This document shows, one piece after another, positions 42,675 to 51,260 of a stretch of 64,000 nucleotides of DNA (position 1 is its first letter; each line of letters opens with the position of its first letter). Origin of the DNA: BOKV01 sp041739465 (GTDB taxonomy: Bacteria; Pseudomonadota; Alphaproteobacteria; Rhizobiales; Rhizobiaceae); NCBI GenBank assembly GCA_041739465.1, contig JBGSNX010000073.1, forward strand, positions 1-64,000, in the 5' to 3' direction. Both the position numbers and the translations under genes were made by a program. The notes under the pieces were generated by a model, which was given only the letters and a program-made list of their open reading frames with translations, was not told the origin of the DNA and searched no databases.

Positions 42675-43366
42675 CCACAAGGCACACCATACTGATTATT
42701 GACGATGAGCCTCAGATCCAACGTTTCCTGCGGCACTCACTTGCTGCAGCGGGTTATGATCTGCTTCATGCCGAAACGGCGGCTGCAGGGCTTAGAATTG
42801 CTTCCGGAGGACGCCCTGATGTGATCGTCCTTGATCTCGGACTCCCCGATATGGATGGCAAGGCGGTCTTGGGCCAGCTGCGCCAGACAACCCAAGTGCC
42901 AGTCATCATTCTTTCCGCGCGAGACAATGAGACAGAAAAGATCGCAGCGCTCGATCTTGGAGCTGACGACTTTGTAGCAAAGCCTTTTGGCATTGGGGAA
43001 TTGTTGGCCCGCATTCGCGTTTGCCTTCGGGCCGACCGCGCACTGGCAGTGCCCTTGCAAAAGCTTGTGCTTGGCGATCTTGGAATAGACATCGAGGCGC
43101 ACCGTGTGGATCGTGCCGGGACCGCCGTGAAGCTTACCCCCAAGGAATTCGATCTTCTTGTGATACTTGCGCGAAATGCCGGTAAAGTGCTTACCCACAG
43201 ACAAATCCTGCAAACCATCTGGGGACCCTCCCACGTGGAAGATATTGCCTATCTGCGGGTTTTCATTGGTCAGTTGCGGCAGAAAATCGAGCTAAATCCC
43301 AAGGAGCCACAGCTGATACAAACTGAACCAGGTGTGGGCTATCGCGCGATGGATCAAGGGAACTAG
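42671..43366 (+). CDS. KdpE-like OmpR-family response regulator
   Basis: Product of 231 residues from a GTG that overlaps the kinase stop. The receiver has DDEP at 11-14, phospho-acceptor Asp55 (VIVLDLGLPDMDGK) and Lys in FVAKPFG; the winged-helix domain has HRVDRAGTAVKLTPKEFDLLVILARNAGKVLTHRQILQTIWG and VFIGQLRQKIE..EPGVGYR, very like KdpE. Partner of the preceding kinase. With kup divergent and no kdp operon in sight, kup is the most likely target; that is inference from position. Confidence 0.93.
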   Translation: MTTRHTILIIDDEPQIQRFLRHSLAAAGYDLLHAETAAAGLRIASGGRPDVIVLDLGLPDMDGKAVLGQLRQTTQVPVIILSARDNETEKIAALDLGADDFVAKPFGIGELLARIRVCLRADRALAVPLQKLVLGDLGIDIEAHRVDRAGTAVKLTPKEFDLLVILARNAGKVLTHRQILQTIWGPSHVEDIAYLRVFIGQLRQKIELNPKEPQLIQTEPGVGYRAMDQGN

Positions 43367-43424
43367 AAAGCAAGCGCAAGGCAAGCTGTCGTATCCCGCA
43401 GGTCTTCTAGAATTCAGAAATCAT

Positions 43425-43501
<77 letters not shown>

Positions 43502-43584
43502 GCATCGGCTGCTTTGCCTTGAAAATCCGATATCCGATTGGCGGGCGCACGGCAACCAAAAAGCCGAATTGCTGCCGCCTGGCC

Positions 43585-43980
43585 TCAGGCCGGTTGGGCG
43601 CTCACCTTGACCTTGCTGTCGTAAAACGCTGCGAGGCCGGCCAGCTCCAGCATTTCGTCATAGGGCATCTCGTAAGCCCACACCGCATTGTCGATCTCGT
43701 GGTCGCCAACGACGATGTTCCAGTAGCTGGCCGTGCCCTTGAACGGGCAGCGGCTGGCATGGGCCGAGCGCACCAGATGGTCGCCGTCAATGTCTTCGAC
43801 CGGCACGTAATAGACCGGATTGTGCCCGGCTTCCTGCAGGACCACGGCCTTGCCGGTCTGTGCGATCTTCACACTGCCCACATGCACGGTGACCGTGCCT
43901 GAAAACGGGCGAAGGCTTATCGCGTGGTCGGGCCTTGCAGCAAAACCGGGCGAGGGATTGTTTGTCAGCGGCGCGTTCAT
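43585..43980 (-). CDS. DUF427 domain-containing protein
   Basis: Product of 131 residues from MNAPLTNNPSPGF, with GGGAG upstream. It matches the small DUF427 beta-rich fold: VTVHVGSVKIAQTGKAVVLQEAGHNPVYYVP, then CPFKGTASYWNI and NAVWAYEMPYDEM. The family has no proven enzyme activity. It follows the LysE-type exporter gene by 48 bases on the same strand, at the end of the polA-lysE run. Confidence 0.88.
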   Translation of the reverse strand: MNAPLTNNPSPGFAARPDHAISLRPFSGTVTVHVGSVKIAQTGKAVVLQEAGHNPVYYVPVEDIDGDHLVRSAHASRCPFKGTASYWNIVVGDHEIDNAVWAYEMPYDEMLELAGLAAFYDSKVKVSAQPA

Positions 43981-44028
43981 TGGCGGGTCTCCCTTGGGGC
44001 GTTTTCCCCCGAGCAATGCCAAATCCTA

Positions 44029-44664
44029 TCAGCGCGCCGTCTTCCACGCAAACCACAAGGCAACGAGCGCCAGCAATGCCGACAAAATCCGCCGCGCCAC
44101 CTGCTCGCGCGCGGGATTGTTGAGGAAGGGCGCGGCAAATCCGGCCAGCGCGACAATTGCCGCATGGATGAGGGTTGCCGCAGCCACGTAAATCGCGGTC
44201 AGCAACGCGGTCTGTTCAAGTTTTGCGGCGGCCGGCAGAAAAGCAGGCAGAACCGACATGTAGAAGACTGCGGCCTTGGGGTTCAGAAGATTCGTGATGA
44301 GGCCGCGTCGAAAATAAAGTGCGGAGTCCTGCGCGGGCTCGTCGAGACTGGCTGCAGCGGAATGAGTCCACCCATCCCAGGCCAGATAGAGCATGTAGCA
44401 CACTCCGCCCCAGCGCAGGATTTCATAGGCAAGCGGCGAGCTGTCAATGATTGCGGTGACGCCAAGCGCTGCCGCCATGCCGACCAATGCCAATCCAAGC
44501 GCTACCCCGGCCACGGCAGCAAAGCCGGGCCTTCGGCCCTGCGAAACCGCGACCATGGCGAGCCAGGTCATGTTCGGACCCGGCGTCAGCTCGATCAGGA
44601 CCGAGGTTAGCGCGAAGGACAGCACGACGGAAAGCGGAAGGCCTGCTATTTCGAAAACTGGCAT
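44029..44664 (-). CDS. LysE/RhtB-family amino acid exporter
   Basis: Product of 211 residues from MPVFEIAGLPLSVVLSFALT. Six hydrophobic segments and the family motif LIELTPGPNMTWLA (about 24-37), followed by GRRPGFAAVAGVALG, identify the LysE superfamily; NLLNPKAAVFYMSVLPAF is the second signature. It exports amino acids or related metabolites at the inner membrane; substrate unknown. Its ATG lies 4 bases after the polA stop. Confidence 0.92.
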   Translation of the reverse strand: MPVFEIAGLPLSVVLSFALTSVLIELTPGPNMTWLAMVAVSQGRRPGFAAVAGVALGLALVGMAAALGVTAIIDSSPLAYEILRWGGVCYMLYLAWDGWTHSAAASLDEPAQDSALYFRRGLITNLLNPKAAVFYMSVLPAFLPAAAKLEQTALLTAIYVAAATLIHAAIVALAGFAAPFLNNPAREQVARRILSALLALVALWFAWKTAR

Positions 44665-44668
44665 GGCT

Positions 44669-47593
44669 TCAATGCGCCTCGTCCCAGTTGGCGGCGGCGC
44701 GGGCATCCACCTGCAGCGGCACTTTCAGCGCCAGCGCCGGGAACGGGGCGTCGGTCATCACCTTTGAAATGAGCGGGATGGCGGCTTCCACATGCGCTTC
44801 CTGCGCCTCGAAAATGAGTTCGTCATGCACCTGCAGCAGCATGCGCACAGACAGACCGGCCTTTTCCAGTGCGCCGTCCATGCGCACCATGGCGCGGCGG
44901 ATGATGTCGGCGGCGGAGCCCTGGATCGGGGCGTTGATGGCGGCGCGCTCGTTGAAGGCGCGCACCTGCGGATTGGGGTCGGCAATACCGGGGTAATGTG
45001 CCTTGCGGCCAAAAATGGTCTCGACATAGCCGTTTTCACGGGCAAAGCGCTTGGTGTCTTCCATGTAGCCCTTGATGCCCGGAAACCGCTCGAAATAGGT
45101 CTTGATGTACTGGCCGGCCTCTTCACGGCCGATCCCCAGCTGGTTGGCGAGGCCGAAGGCGGAAATGCCGTAGATGATGCCGAAATTGATCGCCTTGGCC
45201 CGGCGGCGCACCATCGGGTCCATGCCCTTGACCGGCACGCCGAACATTTCCGAGGCGGTCATGGCGTGAATGTCCAGCCCGTCGGCAAAGGCCTTGGTAA
45301 GCTGCGGAATGTCGGCAATGTGGGCGAGTATGCGCAACTCGATCTGCGAATAGTCGGCGGAAATCAGCTTGTTGCCCTTTTCGGCGATGAAGGCGGTGCG
45401 GATCTTGCGGCCTTCTTCGGTGCGCACGGGGATGTTTTGAAGGTTTGGCTCGGAAGATGAAAGTCGCCCGGTCGAGGTTGACGCCATCGCGTAAGAGGTG
45501 TGAACGCGCCGGGTTTGCGGGTGAATGTAGCCGGGCAGCGCGTCGGTATAGGTGGATTTGAGTTTGGTCAGCTGACGCCAGTCGACGATGCGGCGCGGCA
45601 GCGGCAGGCCTTCAGCTGCCAGGTCTTCCAGCACCTGCGCCGAAGTCGACCATTGGCCGGTCTTTGTTTTCTTGGCGCCGGGCAGTCCCATCTTGCCAAA
45701 CAGGATGTCGCCAAGCTGCTTGGGCGAGCCGATGTTGAAGCGCTCGCCGGCAAGTTGGTAAATCTCGTCCTCGATTGCCGCGGCCGATTGGGCCAGTTCG
45801 CCCGATAGCCGTGACAGGATCTGGCGGTCAATGGAAATGCCGCGCTGTTCCATGCGGGCTATCACGTCGATCAGCGGGCGCTCCAGACGTTCATAGACGC
45901 TCGCCATGCCTTCGGCGGCCAGTCTTGGCTTCAACACCTGCCACAGCCGCAGCGTCACGTCGGCATCTTCGGCCGCATAGGCCGTGGCCTTGTCGATAGC
46001 CACCTGGTCAAAAGTGACAATGGCGCGACCTGACCCCGCGACGTCCTTGAAGGAAATCGGCTTGTGGCCAAGCCATTTCTGCGAAAGCTCGTCCATGCCA
46101 TGGCCACCGCGCCCGGCATCCAACACATAGGAAAGCAGCATCGTGTCTTCGAGCGGGGTGATCTCGACACCGCGCCGGGCAAAAACCAGCCAGTCATATT
46201 TGAGGTTCTGGCCGATTTTCAGCAGCGAAGGGTCGGTCAGTACCGGTTTGAGCGCGTCCAGCACCGCATTTTCACGAAGCTGTCCTTCAATCAAGCCGCC
46301 CCCAAGCAGATCGCCAACACCGCTCTTGTGGCCAAGCGGAATGTAGCAGGCGCTGCCCGGTGCATCGCTCAGCGATATTCCGACAAGTTCGGCCTGCATC
46401 GGGTCGAGCGAGGTTGTCTCGGTATCGATGGCGAACCGGCCTGCAGCCTTCAGCCTTTCGATCCAGCGGTTGAGCGCCTCCATGTCGCGCACGCATTCAT
46501 AGGCGGAAGTGTTGATCGGCAAGGCCGACATCGCCATTTGCCGGGCGTTTACCAGGGCGGCGGGAGTGTTGCCTGCTGCTTCCTGCGTTGCTGTTTGCGC
46601 GCTTGCGGGCTTTGAAACATCACCTTGCGCATCAAGGTCGGGTCCGCGCATCTGTTCGCGGTCAGACAGGGTGATGCTGGCCGCATCAATCTGCGAGGCG
46701 TCCACCCCGGTTGCTTCTGCCACACGCCTTGTGAGCGAGCCGAACTCCATGGCCTTGAGAAACGCCACCAGGCGCTTGCCGTCCGGTTCATGCAGGGCCA
46801 TTTCACCCAGTGGCGGCGCGTTGGCAATGTCGTCTTTCAGCGTCACCAACTGCCGCGAGAGGCGAACCAGATCGGCATTGGCGAGGATGTTTTCCCGCCG
46901 CTTTTCCTGCTTGATCTCGCCGGCCCGCAGCAGCAGCGTGTCGAGATCGCCATATTCCTCGAGCAATTGCGCGGCTGTTTTGGGACCGATGCCCGGCACA
47001 CCGGGAATGTTGTCGGTGGAATCGCCGGTCAGTGCCTGCAGATCGATCATTTTCTCCGGTGGCACGCCCCATTTTTCGATGACTTCGGGAATGCCGATTG
47101 TCCGGTCTTTCATCGGATCGTAAAGATCGACTTGCGGCGTCACCAGTTGCATCAGGTCCTTGTCTGAGGAGATGATCGTGGTGTTGGCGCCAGCTTCGCG
47201 GGCTTGCCGGGCATAGGTCGCTATGATGTCGTCGGCCTCAAAGCCTTCCATTTCAATGCAGGGCAAGTTGAACGCACGGGTCGCCTCGCGGATCACCGCA
47301 AATTGCGGGCGCAAATCCTCGGGCGGTTCGGTGCGGTTGGCCTTGTATTGCGGATAGAGTTCATTGCGGAAGGTCTTGGACGAATAGTCGAAAATCACTG
47401 CAAAATGCGTCGGCACCACCCCCACGGAGGTGTCGCGCGCATCGCAGACCAGCTTCCACAGCATGTTGCAAAAGCCCGAAACCGCGCCGACCGGCAGGCC
47501 GTCGGATTTGCGTGTCAGCGGCGGCAACGCGTGATAGGCGCGAAAGATGTAGGCCGAGCCATCGACCAGAAACAGGTGATCACCGGCCTTCAT
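44669..47593 (-). CDS. polA: DNA polymerase I
   Basis: Product of 974 residues with all three domains. The 5'-3' flap nuclease (about 1-290) has FLVDGSAYIFRAYHA and IEGFEADDIIATYA-type sequence (MEGFEADDIIATYARQA) plus GVPGIGPKTAAQLL. The 3'-5' exonuclease domain is intact (RFAIDTETTSLDPMQAELVG, with DTE). The polymerase has SADYSQIELRILAHIADIPQL (motif A), RRRAKAINFGIIYGIS (motif B) and LLQVHDELIFEA (motif C). It fills gaps in repair and Okazaki processing. A LysE exporter gene follows at once. Confidence 0.97.
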   Translation of the reverse strand: MKAGDHLFLVDGSAYIFRAYHALPPLTRKSDGLPVGAVSGFCNMLWKLVCDARDTSVGVVPTHFAVIFDYSSKTFRNELYPQYKANRTEPPEDLRPQFAVIREATRAFNLPCIEMEGFEADDIIATYARQAREAGANTTIISSDKDLMQLVTPQVDLYDPMKDRTIGIPEVIEKWGVPPEKMIDLQALTGDSTDNIPGVPGIGPKTAAQLLEEYGDLDTLLLRAGEIKQEKRRENILANADLVRLSRQLVTLKDDIANAPPLGEMALHEPDGKRLVAFLKAMEFGSLTRRVAEATGVDASQIDAASITLSDREQMRGPDLDAQGDVSKPASAQTATQEAAGNTPAALVNARQMAMSALPINTSAYECVRDMEALNRWIERLKAAGRFAIDTETTSLDPMQAELVGISLSDAPGSACYIPLGHKSGVGDLLGGGLIEGQLRENAVLDALKPVLTDPSLLKIGQNLKYDWLVFARRGVEITPLEDTMLLSYVLDAGRGGHGMDELSQKWLGHKPISFKDVAGSGRAIVTFDQVAIDKATAYAAEDADVTLRLWQVLKPRLAAEGMASVYERLERPLIDVIARMEQRGISIDRQILSRLSGELAQSAAAIEDEIYQLAGERFNIGSPKQLGDILFGKMGLPGAKKTKTGQWSTSAQVLEDLAAEGLPLPRRIVDWRQLTKLKSTYTDALPGYIHPQTRRVHTSYAMASTSTGRLSSSEPNLQNIPVRTEEGRKIRTAFIAEKGNKLISADYSQIELRILAHIADIPQLTKAFADGLDIHAMTASEMFGVPVKGMDPMVRRRAKAINFGIIYGISAFGLANQLGIGREEAGQYIKTYFERFPGIKGYMEDTKRFARENGYVETIFGRKAHYPGIADPNPQVRAFNERAAINAPIQGSAADIIRRAMVRMDGALEKAGLSVRMLLQVHDELIFEAQEAHVEAAIPLISKVMTDAPFPALALKVPLQVDARAAANWDEAH

Positions 47594-47665
47594 TCAATGC
47601 TCCATGTGCCTGATTTGAGCGCGACGATTGCCCACCACAGCGCTGAAAGCAAGACAAAGCCGCAT

Positions 47666-48142
47666 TCAGGCGGATGGAAGGTCAATTTCCGGCTCGCAAG
47701 TCACCGGAAAATTCACCGAGCGGGCTATGAAGCAGAATTTGTGGGCTTCCTCGTGCAGGGCCTGGGCCTTTTGCGGGTCGCTCTCATTGGAAACGGTAAT
47801 CTTGGGTCGCAGCACGACTTTCACGAACTCGCCTGATCCGTCGCGATGCATCACCATTTCGCCATGCGCTGCATCTTCGTAGGCCATCACCACGACCTTG
47901 TTCACCGCGCACAAATGCAGGTACCAAAGCATGTGGCACGATGAGAGTGCGGCAATCAGCATGTCTTCGGGGTTGTGCTTCAGGGGATCGCCGCCAAGCG
48001 CCGGGTCGTTTGAGCAATGGACAACAGCCTTGCCCGGCGTTTCCAGATCCCATGTGCGCTTGTAGGCCTTGTAGCTGGATGTTCCCGATCCGGTGTTTCC
48101 GGTCCAGCGCACCGAAGTCGTGAAGGTATTGATTGCTGCCAT
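47666..48142 (-). CDS. OsmC-family peroxiredoxin
   Basis: Product of 158 residues from MAAINTFTTSVRWTGNTGSG; an ATG five codons upstream is possible but has no ribosome site. The OsmC fold is indicated by NPEDMLIAALSSCHMLWYLHLC (about 62-83, first redox Cys in SSC) and EEAHKFCFIARSVNFPV with the second Cys. Members reduce organic hydroperoxides in the cytoplasm. It stands 72 bases from polA on the same strand. Confidence 0.9.
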   Translation of the reverse strand: MAAINTFTTSVRWTGNTGSGTSSYKAYKRTWDLETPGKAVVHCSNDPALGGDPLKHNPEDMLIAALSSCHMLWYLHLCAVNKVVVMAYEDAAHGEMVMHRDGSGEFVKVVLRPKITVSNESDPQKAQALHEEAHKFCFIARSVNFPVTCEPEIDLPSA

Positions 48143-48239
48143 TGCGAAAAATCCCATGTTACGGAAGTTTAATGCGGCTCACGCCGGAGTGATCAGATTT
48201 TCCATTGAAACGCCGCAATGACAAACACAAATGTGACAG

Positions 48240-48420
48240 GTGATTGGTTCCCGCCGATCACAGTTTCCCCGGCCTGTCCCCCGCCGGAGGAGACCCGTGC
48301 CGGGGCTCAGCCCGAAAACCGGCAGCGGCAACGGCACGGACTGCTGTGGCCCTCCCCCACCCGCCCATAGGCCGCGGCAGTCCGTCCAGCCTTCCAAACC
48401 AAACCGGTTCCGGAGGTTTT
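48240..48420 (+). ncRNA. candidate structured RNA or palindromic repeat element
   Basis: Three hairpins follow one another in a GC-rich intergenic stretch. First, GTGATTGG/CCGATCAC (48240-48247 and 48254-48261, 6-base loop). Second, CCCCGGC/GCCGGGG (48267-48273 and 48299-48305) enclosing a GGAGGAG loop segment. Third, a 16-base stem ACGGACTGCTGTGGCC with its partner (48336-48351 and 48370-48385, two G-U pairs) around an 18-base loop CTCCCCCACCC.. A weak stem plus TTTTTT follows at 48405-48422. The strand is unproven. A C-rich loop is reminiscent of anti-Shine-Dalgarno rhizobial small RNAs; a RIME-like mosaic repeat is the main alternative. The rest of 48143-48509 shows nothing else. Confidence 0.3.
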
Positions 48421-48509
48421 TTGCGGCTTTGAAGCGTGATCGGCAATTGACCGCAACGGCGAAGTGTCGGACTCTCACTGACCTTCAATCTGCCAGTCCG
48501 GAGCCATTC

Positions 48510-49895
48510 ATGCCAGCCACCCAAGCCGTCCTTGCCCGCATTGACGAAACCATTGATGATGCGGTCGCCCACCTTCTTGAGCTGGTGCGCATTCCTTCAA
48601 TTTCGACAGACCCGGCCCATGCAGCACAATGCGCAAAGGCAGCGCAATGGCTTGCCGACGACCTTTCCGGCATCGGGTTTGATGCAAAGGTCTGCCCGAC
48701 GACCGGACATCCGATGGTTCTTGCGCACATGGCCGGTCCTGAAGGCGCGCCGCATGTGCTGTTTTATGGCCATTATGACGTGCAACCGGTTGATCCGCTT
48801 GGACTTTGGGAAAACCCGCCTTTCGAGCCGAAACTGGTCAAAAGCGAAGACGGGTCCATGCGCATCCTTGGACGCGGCACATCCGACGACAAGGGCCAGT
48901 TGATGACCTTTGTGGAGGCTGCGCGGGCCTGGAAGGCAGTCAATGGTTCGCTGCCGGTCGGAGTTACCATCCTGTTCGAGGGCGAAGAAGAATCTGGTTC
49001 ACCGTCCCTGCATCCCTTTCTGGAAGCCAACAAGGCGGCATTGAAAGCCGATGTGGCTCTCGTGTGCGACACCAACATGTGGGACCGCTCCACGCCTGCC
49101 ATTTCGACCGGACTTCGCGGACTTGTGGGCGAGGAAGTGGTGATCAAGGCAGCCAGCCGCGATCTGCATTCGGGCTATTACGGCTCGGCAGCGGCCAATC
49201 CGATCAATGTGCTCACACAGATCCTTGCAGGTCTGCGCGACGATAATGGCGCGGTGACCCTGCCCGGCTTTTATGAAGGGGTGCGCGAAACGCCGCCGGA
49301 AATCAAAAAGATGTGGGAGGGGCTTGGTTTTTCACCGGAAAAGTTCCTGGGTGCAATCGGATTGTCGGTTCCGGCAGGTGAAAAAGGCCGGTCGATCCTC
49401 GAACAAACTTGGGCAAGGCCTACCGCTGAAATCAACGGAATTACCGGTGGTTACACAGGCGAAGGCTTCAAGACCGTCATTCCTGCCGAAGCCCGGGCGA
49501 AGGTTTCGTTCCGTCTGGTGGGAGACCAGAACCCCGACAAGGTCCGCAAAGCCTTCCGCGACTATGTGCATTCAAAGCTGCCAGCCGACTGCCGCGCCGA
49601 ATTCATTCCGCATGGCGGCAGCCCAGCCATTCACCTTGACTACACATTGCCCGAACTGAAAAAGGCAACCGCGGCCCTCAAGGACGAATGGGGCAAGGAC
49701 ACTGCCTTGATCGCCATGGGCGGCTCCATTCCGATTGTTGGTGATTTCCAGAAAATGCTGGGCATTCCGTCATTGCTGATCGGGTTTGCCCATGCAGATG
49801 ACCAGATTCACTCGCCAAACGAGAAATACGAGCTGAAAAGCTTTCACAAGGGCATTCGCAGCTGGGCGCGTATCCTGTCGGCGCTGGCCCACTGA
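48510..49895 (+). CDS. M20-family metallopeptidase (dipeptidase type)
   Basis: Product of 461 residues from MPATQAVLARIDETIDDAVA; the frame is open far upstream (48240) but that part is the hairpin-rich intergenic DNA. Metal ligands are seen in VLFYGHYDVQPVDP (His and Asp), FEGEEESGSPSL (catalytic Glu pair), DTNMWD and GFAHADDQIHSPNE (last His). The lid domain (about 190-300) is present. The enzyme should cleave dipeptides or deacylate amino acid derivatives in the cytoplasm. It converges with an acyltransferase gene 6 bases away. Confidence 0.92.
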   Translation: MPATQAVLARIDETIDDAVAHLLELVRIPSISTDPAHAAQCAKAAQWLADDLSGIGFDAKVCPTTGHPMVLAHMAGPEGAPHVLFYGHYDVQPVDPLGLWENPPFEPKLVKSEDGSMRILGRGTSDDKGQLMTFVEAARAWKAVNGSLPVGVTILFEGEEESGSPSLHPFLEANKAALKADVALVCDTNMWDRSTPAISTGLRGLVGEEVVIKAASRDLHSGYYGSAAANPINVLTQILAGLRDDNGAVTLPGFYEGVRETPPEIKKMWEGLGFSPEKFLGAIGLSVPAGEKGRSILEQTWARPTAEINGITGGYTGEGFKTVIPAEARAKVSFRLVGDQNPDKVRKAFRDYVHSKLPADCRAEFIPHGGSPAIHLDYTLPELKKATAALKDEWGKDTALIAMGGSIPIVGDFQKMLGIPSLLIGFAHADDQIHSPNEKYELKSFHKGIRSWARILSALAH

Positions 49896-49901
49896 ACGGA
49901 T

Positions 49902-51035
49902 CTATTCGGCCGGCTGAACACTTCGGCGCACAGAAACCTGCCTTGGACGTTCGAGTTTCGCCCAGTTCGGGCGCTCGAACAGGAAGCGGCCAAAGCCAGT
50001 GCGCCGGATGATTTCATTGAGGATCACAGGTCCGGCAACGCCAATTGCGGTGACAATGTATGCAATTGTTCCGACATCAAGCTGGGGCGCAAACTTCAGC
50101 AGGATGCCGCGCGACACTGCCATTGGCAGGAAGAAGGCCAGATAGACCACGATCGAATTTCGCCCCAGATATTTCAGGGCTCGGGCAGCATGGAGACGCG
50201 AGACCAGGGCTGAGACAATGATGATTGCCGTTGCCCCGGCTGCGCCAAGTGCAAGCGAGATCACCGGAAGATCGGAAACATGGCTGGTGTCGTGGGGAGA
50301 ACCCATCATGGCGAGAAGCTGTTGCGGAGCAGGCGAAAATGTCGCCAGCAAATTGACGCCAAACCAGGCGGTCAGCATCACCAATGCGCTCGTTGAGTTT
50401 CGTTGAACCCAGTTGGCAAAGGCAAAGATGTTGGTGGCGAACAGATAGCCAGCGAAGAAATAGACGTAGCGCGAAGCAAACTCGTCCACGATAAGCCAGC
50501 CAGTGTGAACGGGGAGGATTTCCAGAACCGCCGCCATTGCCAGCACAATTTGCCATGGCACGGATTTTAGCAGCCGCGTCAGCACGAAGAACACCGGCAA
50601 CAGGTAGATGAACCACAAGGTGCCGAATGGCTGAACAAAGCTTTGAAGATACAAAACACCGATTTCATCTACAGACTTGCCATCGGCAACCCATGCCGGA
50701 AGCTTGATTGCAAACTGGATCGCTGTCCAAAGCAGGTAAAAATAGAAGAAATGCAGGACCTTGCGGTCCAGGTAACGCCGCCATGGCCGATCAATCACCA
50801 GCCCAAGGAAAAGTCCGGAAATGAGAAAGAAATCGGGCATCCTGAAAGGTTTGGCAAATTGCACAAGGTAGTGCATCCAGCCTTCTGAACCGGCAGCCTT
50901 TTCGACGCCAAGCGTCGAATGCATCATCACCACGAAGATGATGCAAATGCCCTTGGCATAGTCCACCCAATCAACGCGGCTGTCGCTGGACGCTCTTGCT
51001 GTCTCACTGGGGATTGCGGTCTTACTCACACTCAT
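49902..51035 (-). CDS. acyltransferase 3 family membrane protein
   Basis: Product of 377 residues with about ten membrane helices. The N-terminus has the acyltransferase 3 signature RVDWVDYAKGICIIFVVMMHST (catalytic-type His about 40) and FRMPDFFLISGLFLGLVIDRPWRRYLDRK. Such proteins O-acylate sugars of exopolysaccharides, LPS or glucans (OpgC-like, OafA-like). No polysaccharide cluster is nearby, so the acceptor cannot be guessed. Divergent from the PBP gene across 225 bases. Confidence 0.88.
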   Translation of the reverse strand: MSVSKTAIPSETARASSDSRVDWVDYAKGICIIFVVMMHSTLGVEKAAGSEGWMHYLVQFAKPFRMPDFFLISGLFLGLVIDRPWRRYLDRKVLHFFYFYLLWTAIQFAIKLPAWVADGKSVDEIGVLYLQSFVQPFGTLWFIYLLPVFFVLTRLLKSVPWQIVLAMAAVLEILPVHTGWLIVDEFASRYVYFFAGYLFATNIFAFANWVQRNSTSALVMLTAWFGVNLLATFSPAPQQLLAMMGSPHDTSHVSDLPVISLALGAAGATAIIIVSALVSRLHAARALKYLGRNSIVVYLAFFLPMAVSRGILLKFAPQLDVGTIAYIVTAIGVAGPVILNEIIRRTGFGRFLFERPNWAKLERPRQVSVRRSVQPAE

Positions 51036-51260
51036 CGGAGCATCCTGCCGGACAATTGCGCGATAGGTTCAATTTCATGAAAACTGTAACGGATGGGACT
51101 GAAAGGAACGCTTAAGCCAATCGTTCCAATTTTAAGCAATTTTGCGTGAGAGCAATGCGGCTGCCTTGGCGACATGAGGCTTAACATCGCCTTAATTCAA
51201 CATGATTAGGTTTTGCCGTGCCGGTGCTTTCCCGGCTTGCAACACCGTCAGACGAGAACA

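Noticed and set aside
48240..48330. Possible cobalamin riboswitch (GGAGGAGACCCGTGCC resembles a B12 box)
   Set aside because: The other conserved blocks of the riboswitch and their order are missing, and the downstream gene is an M20 peptidase, not a cobalamin gene.
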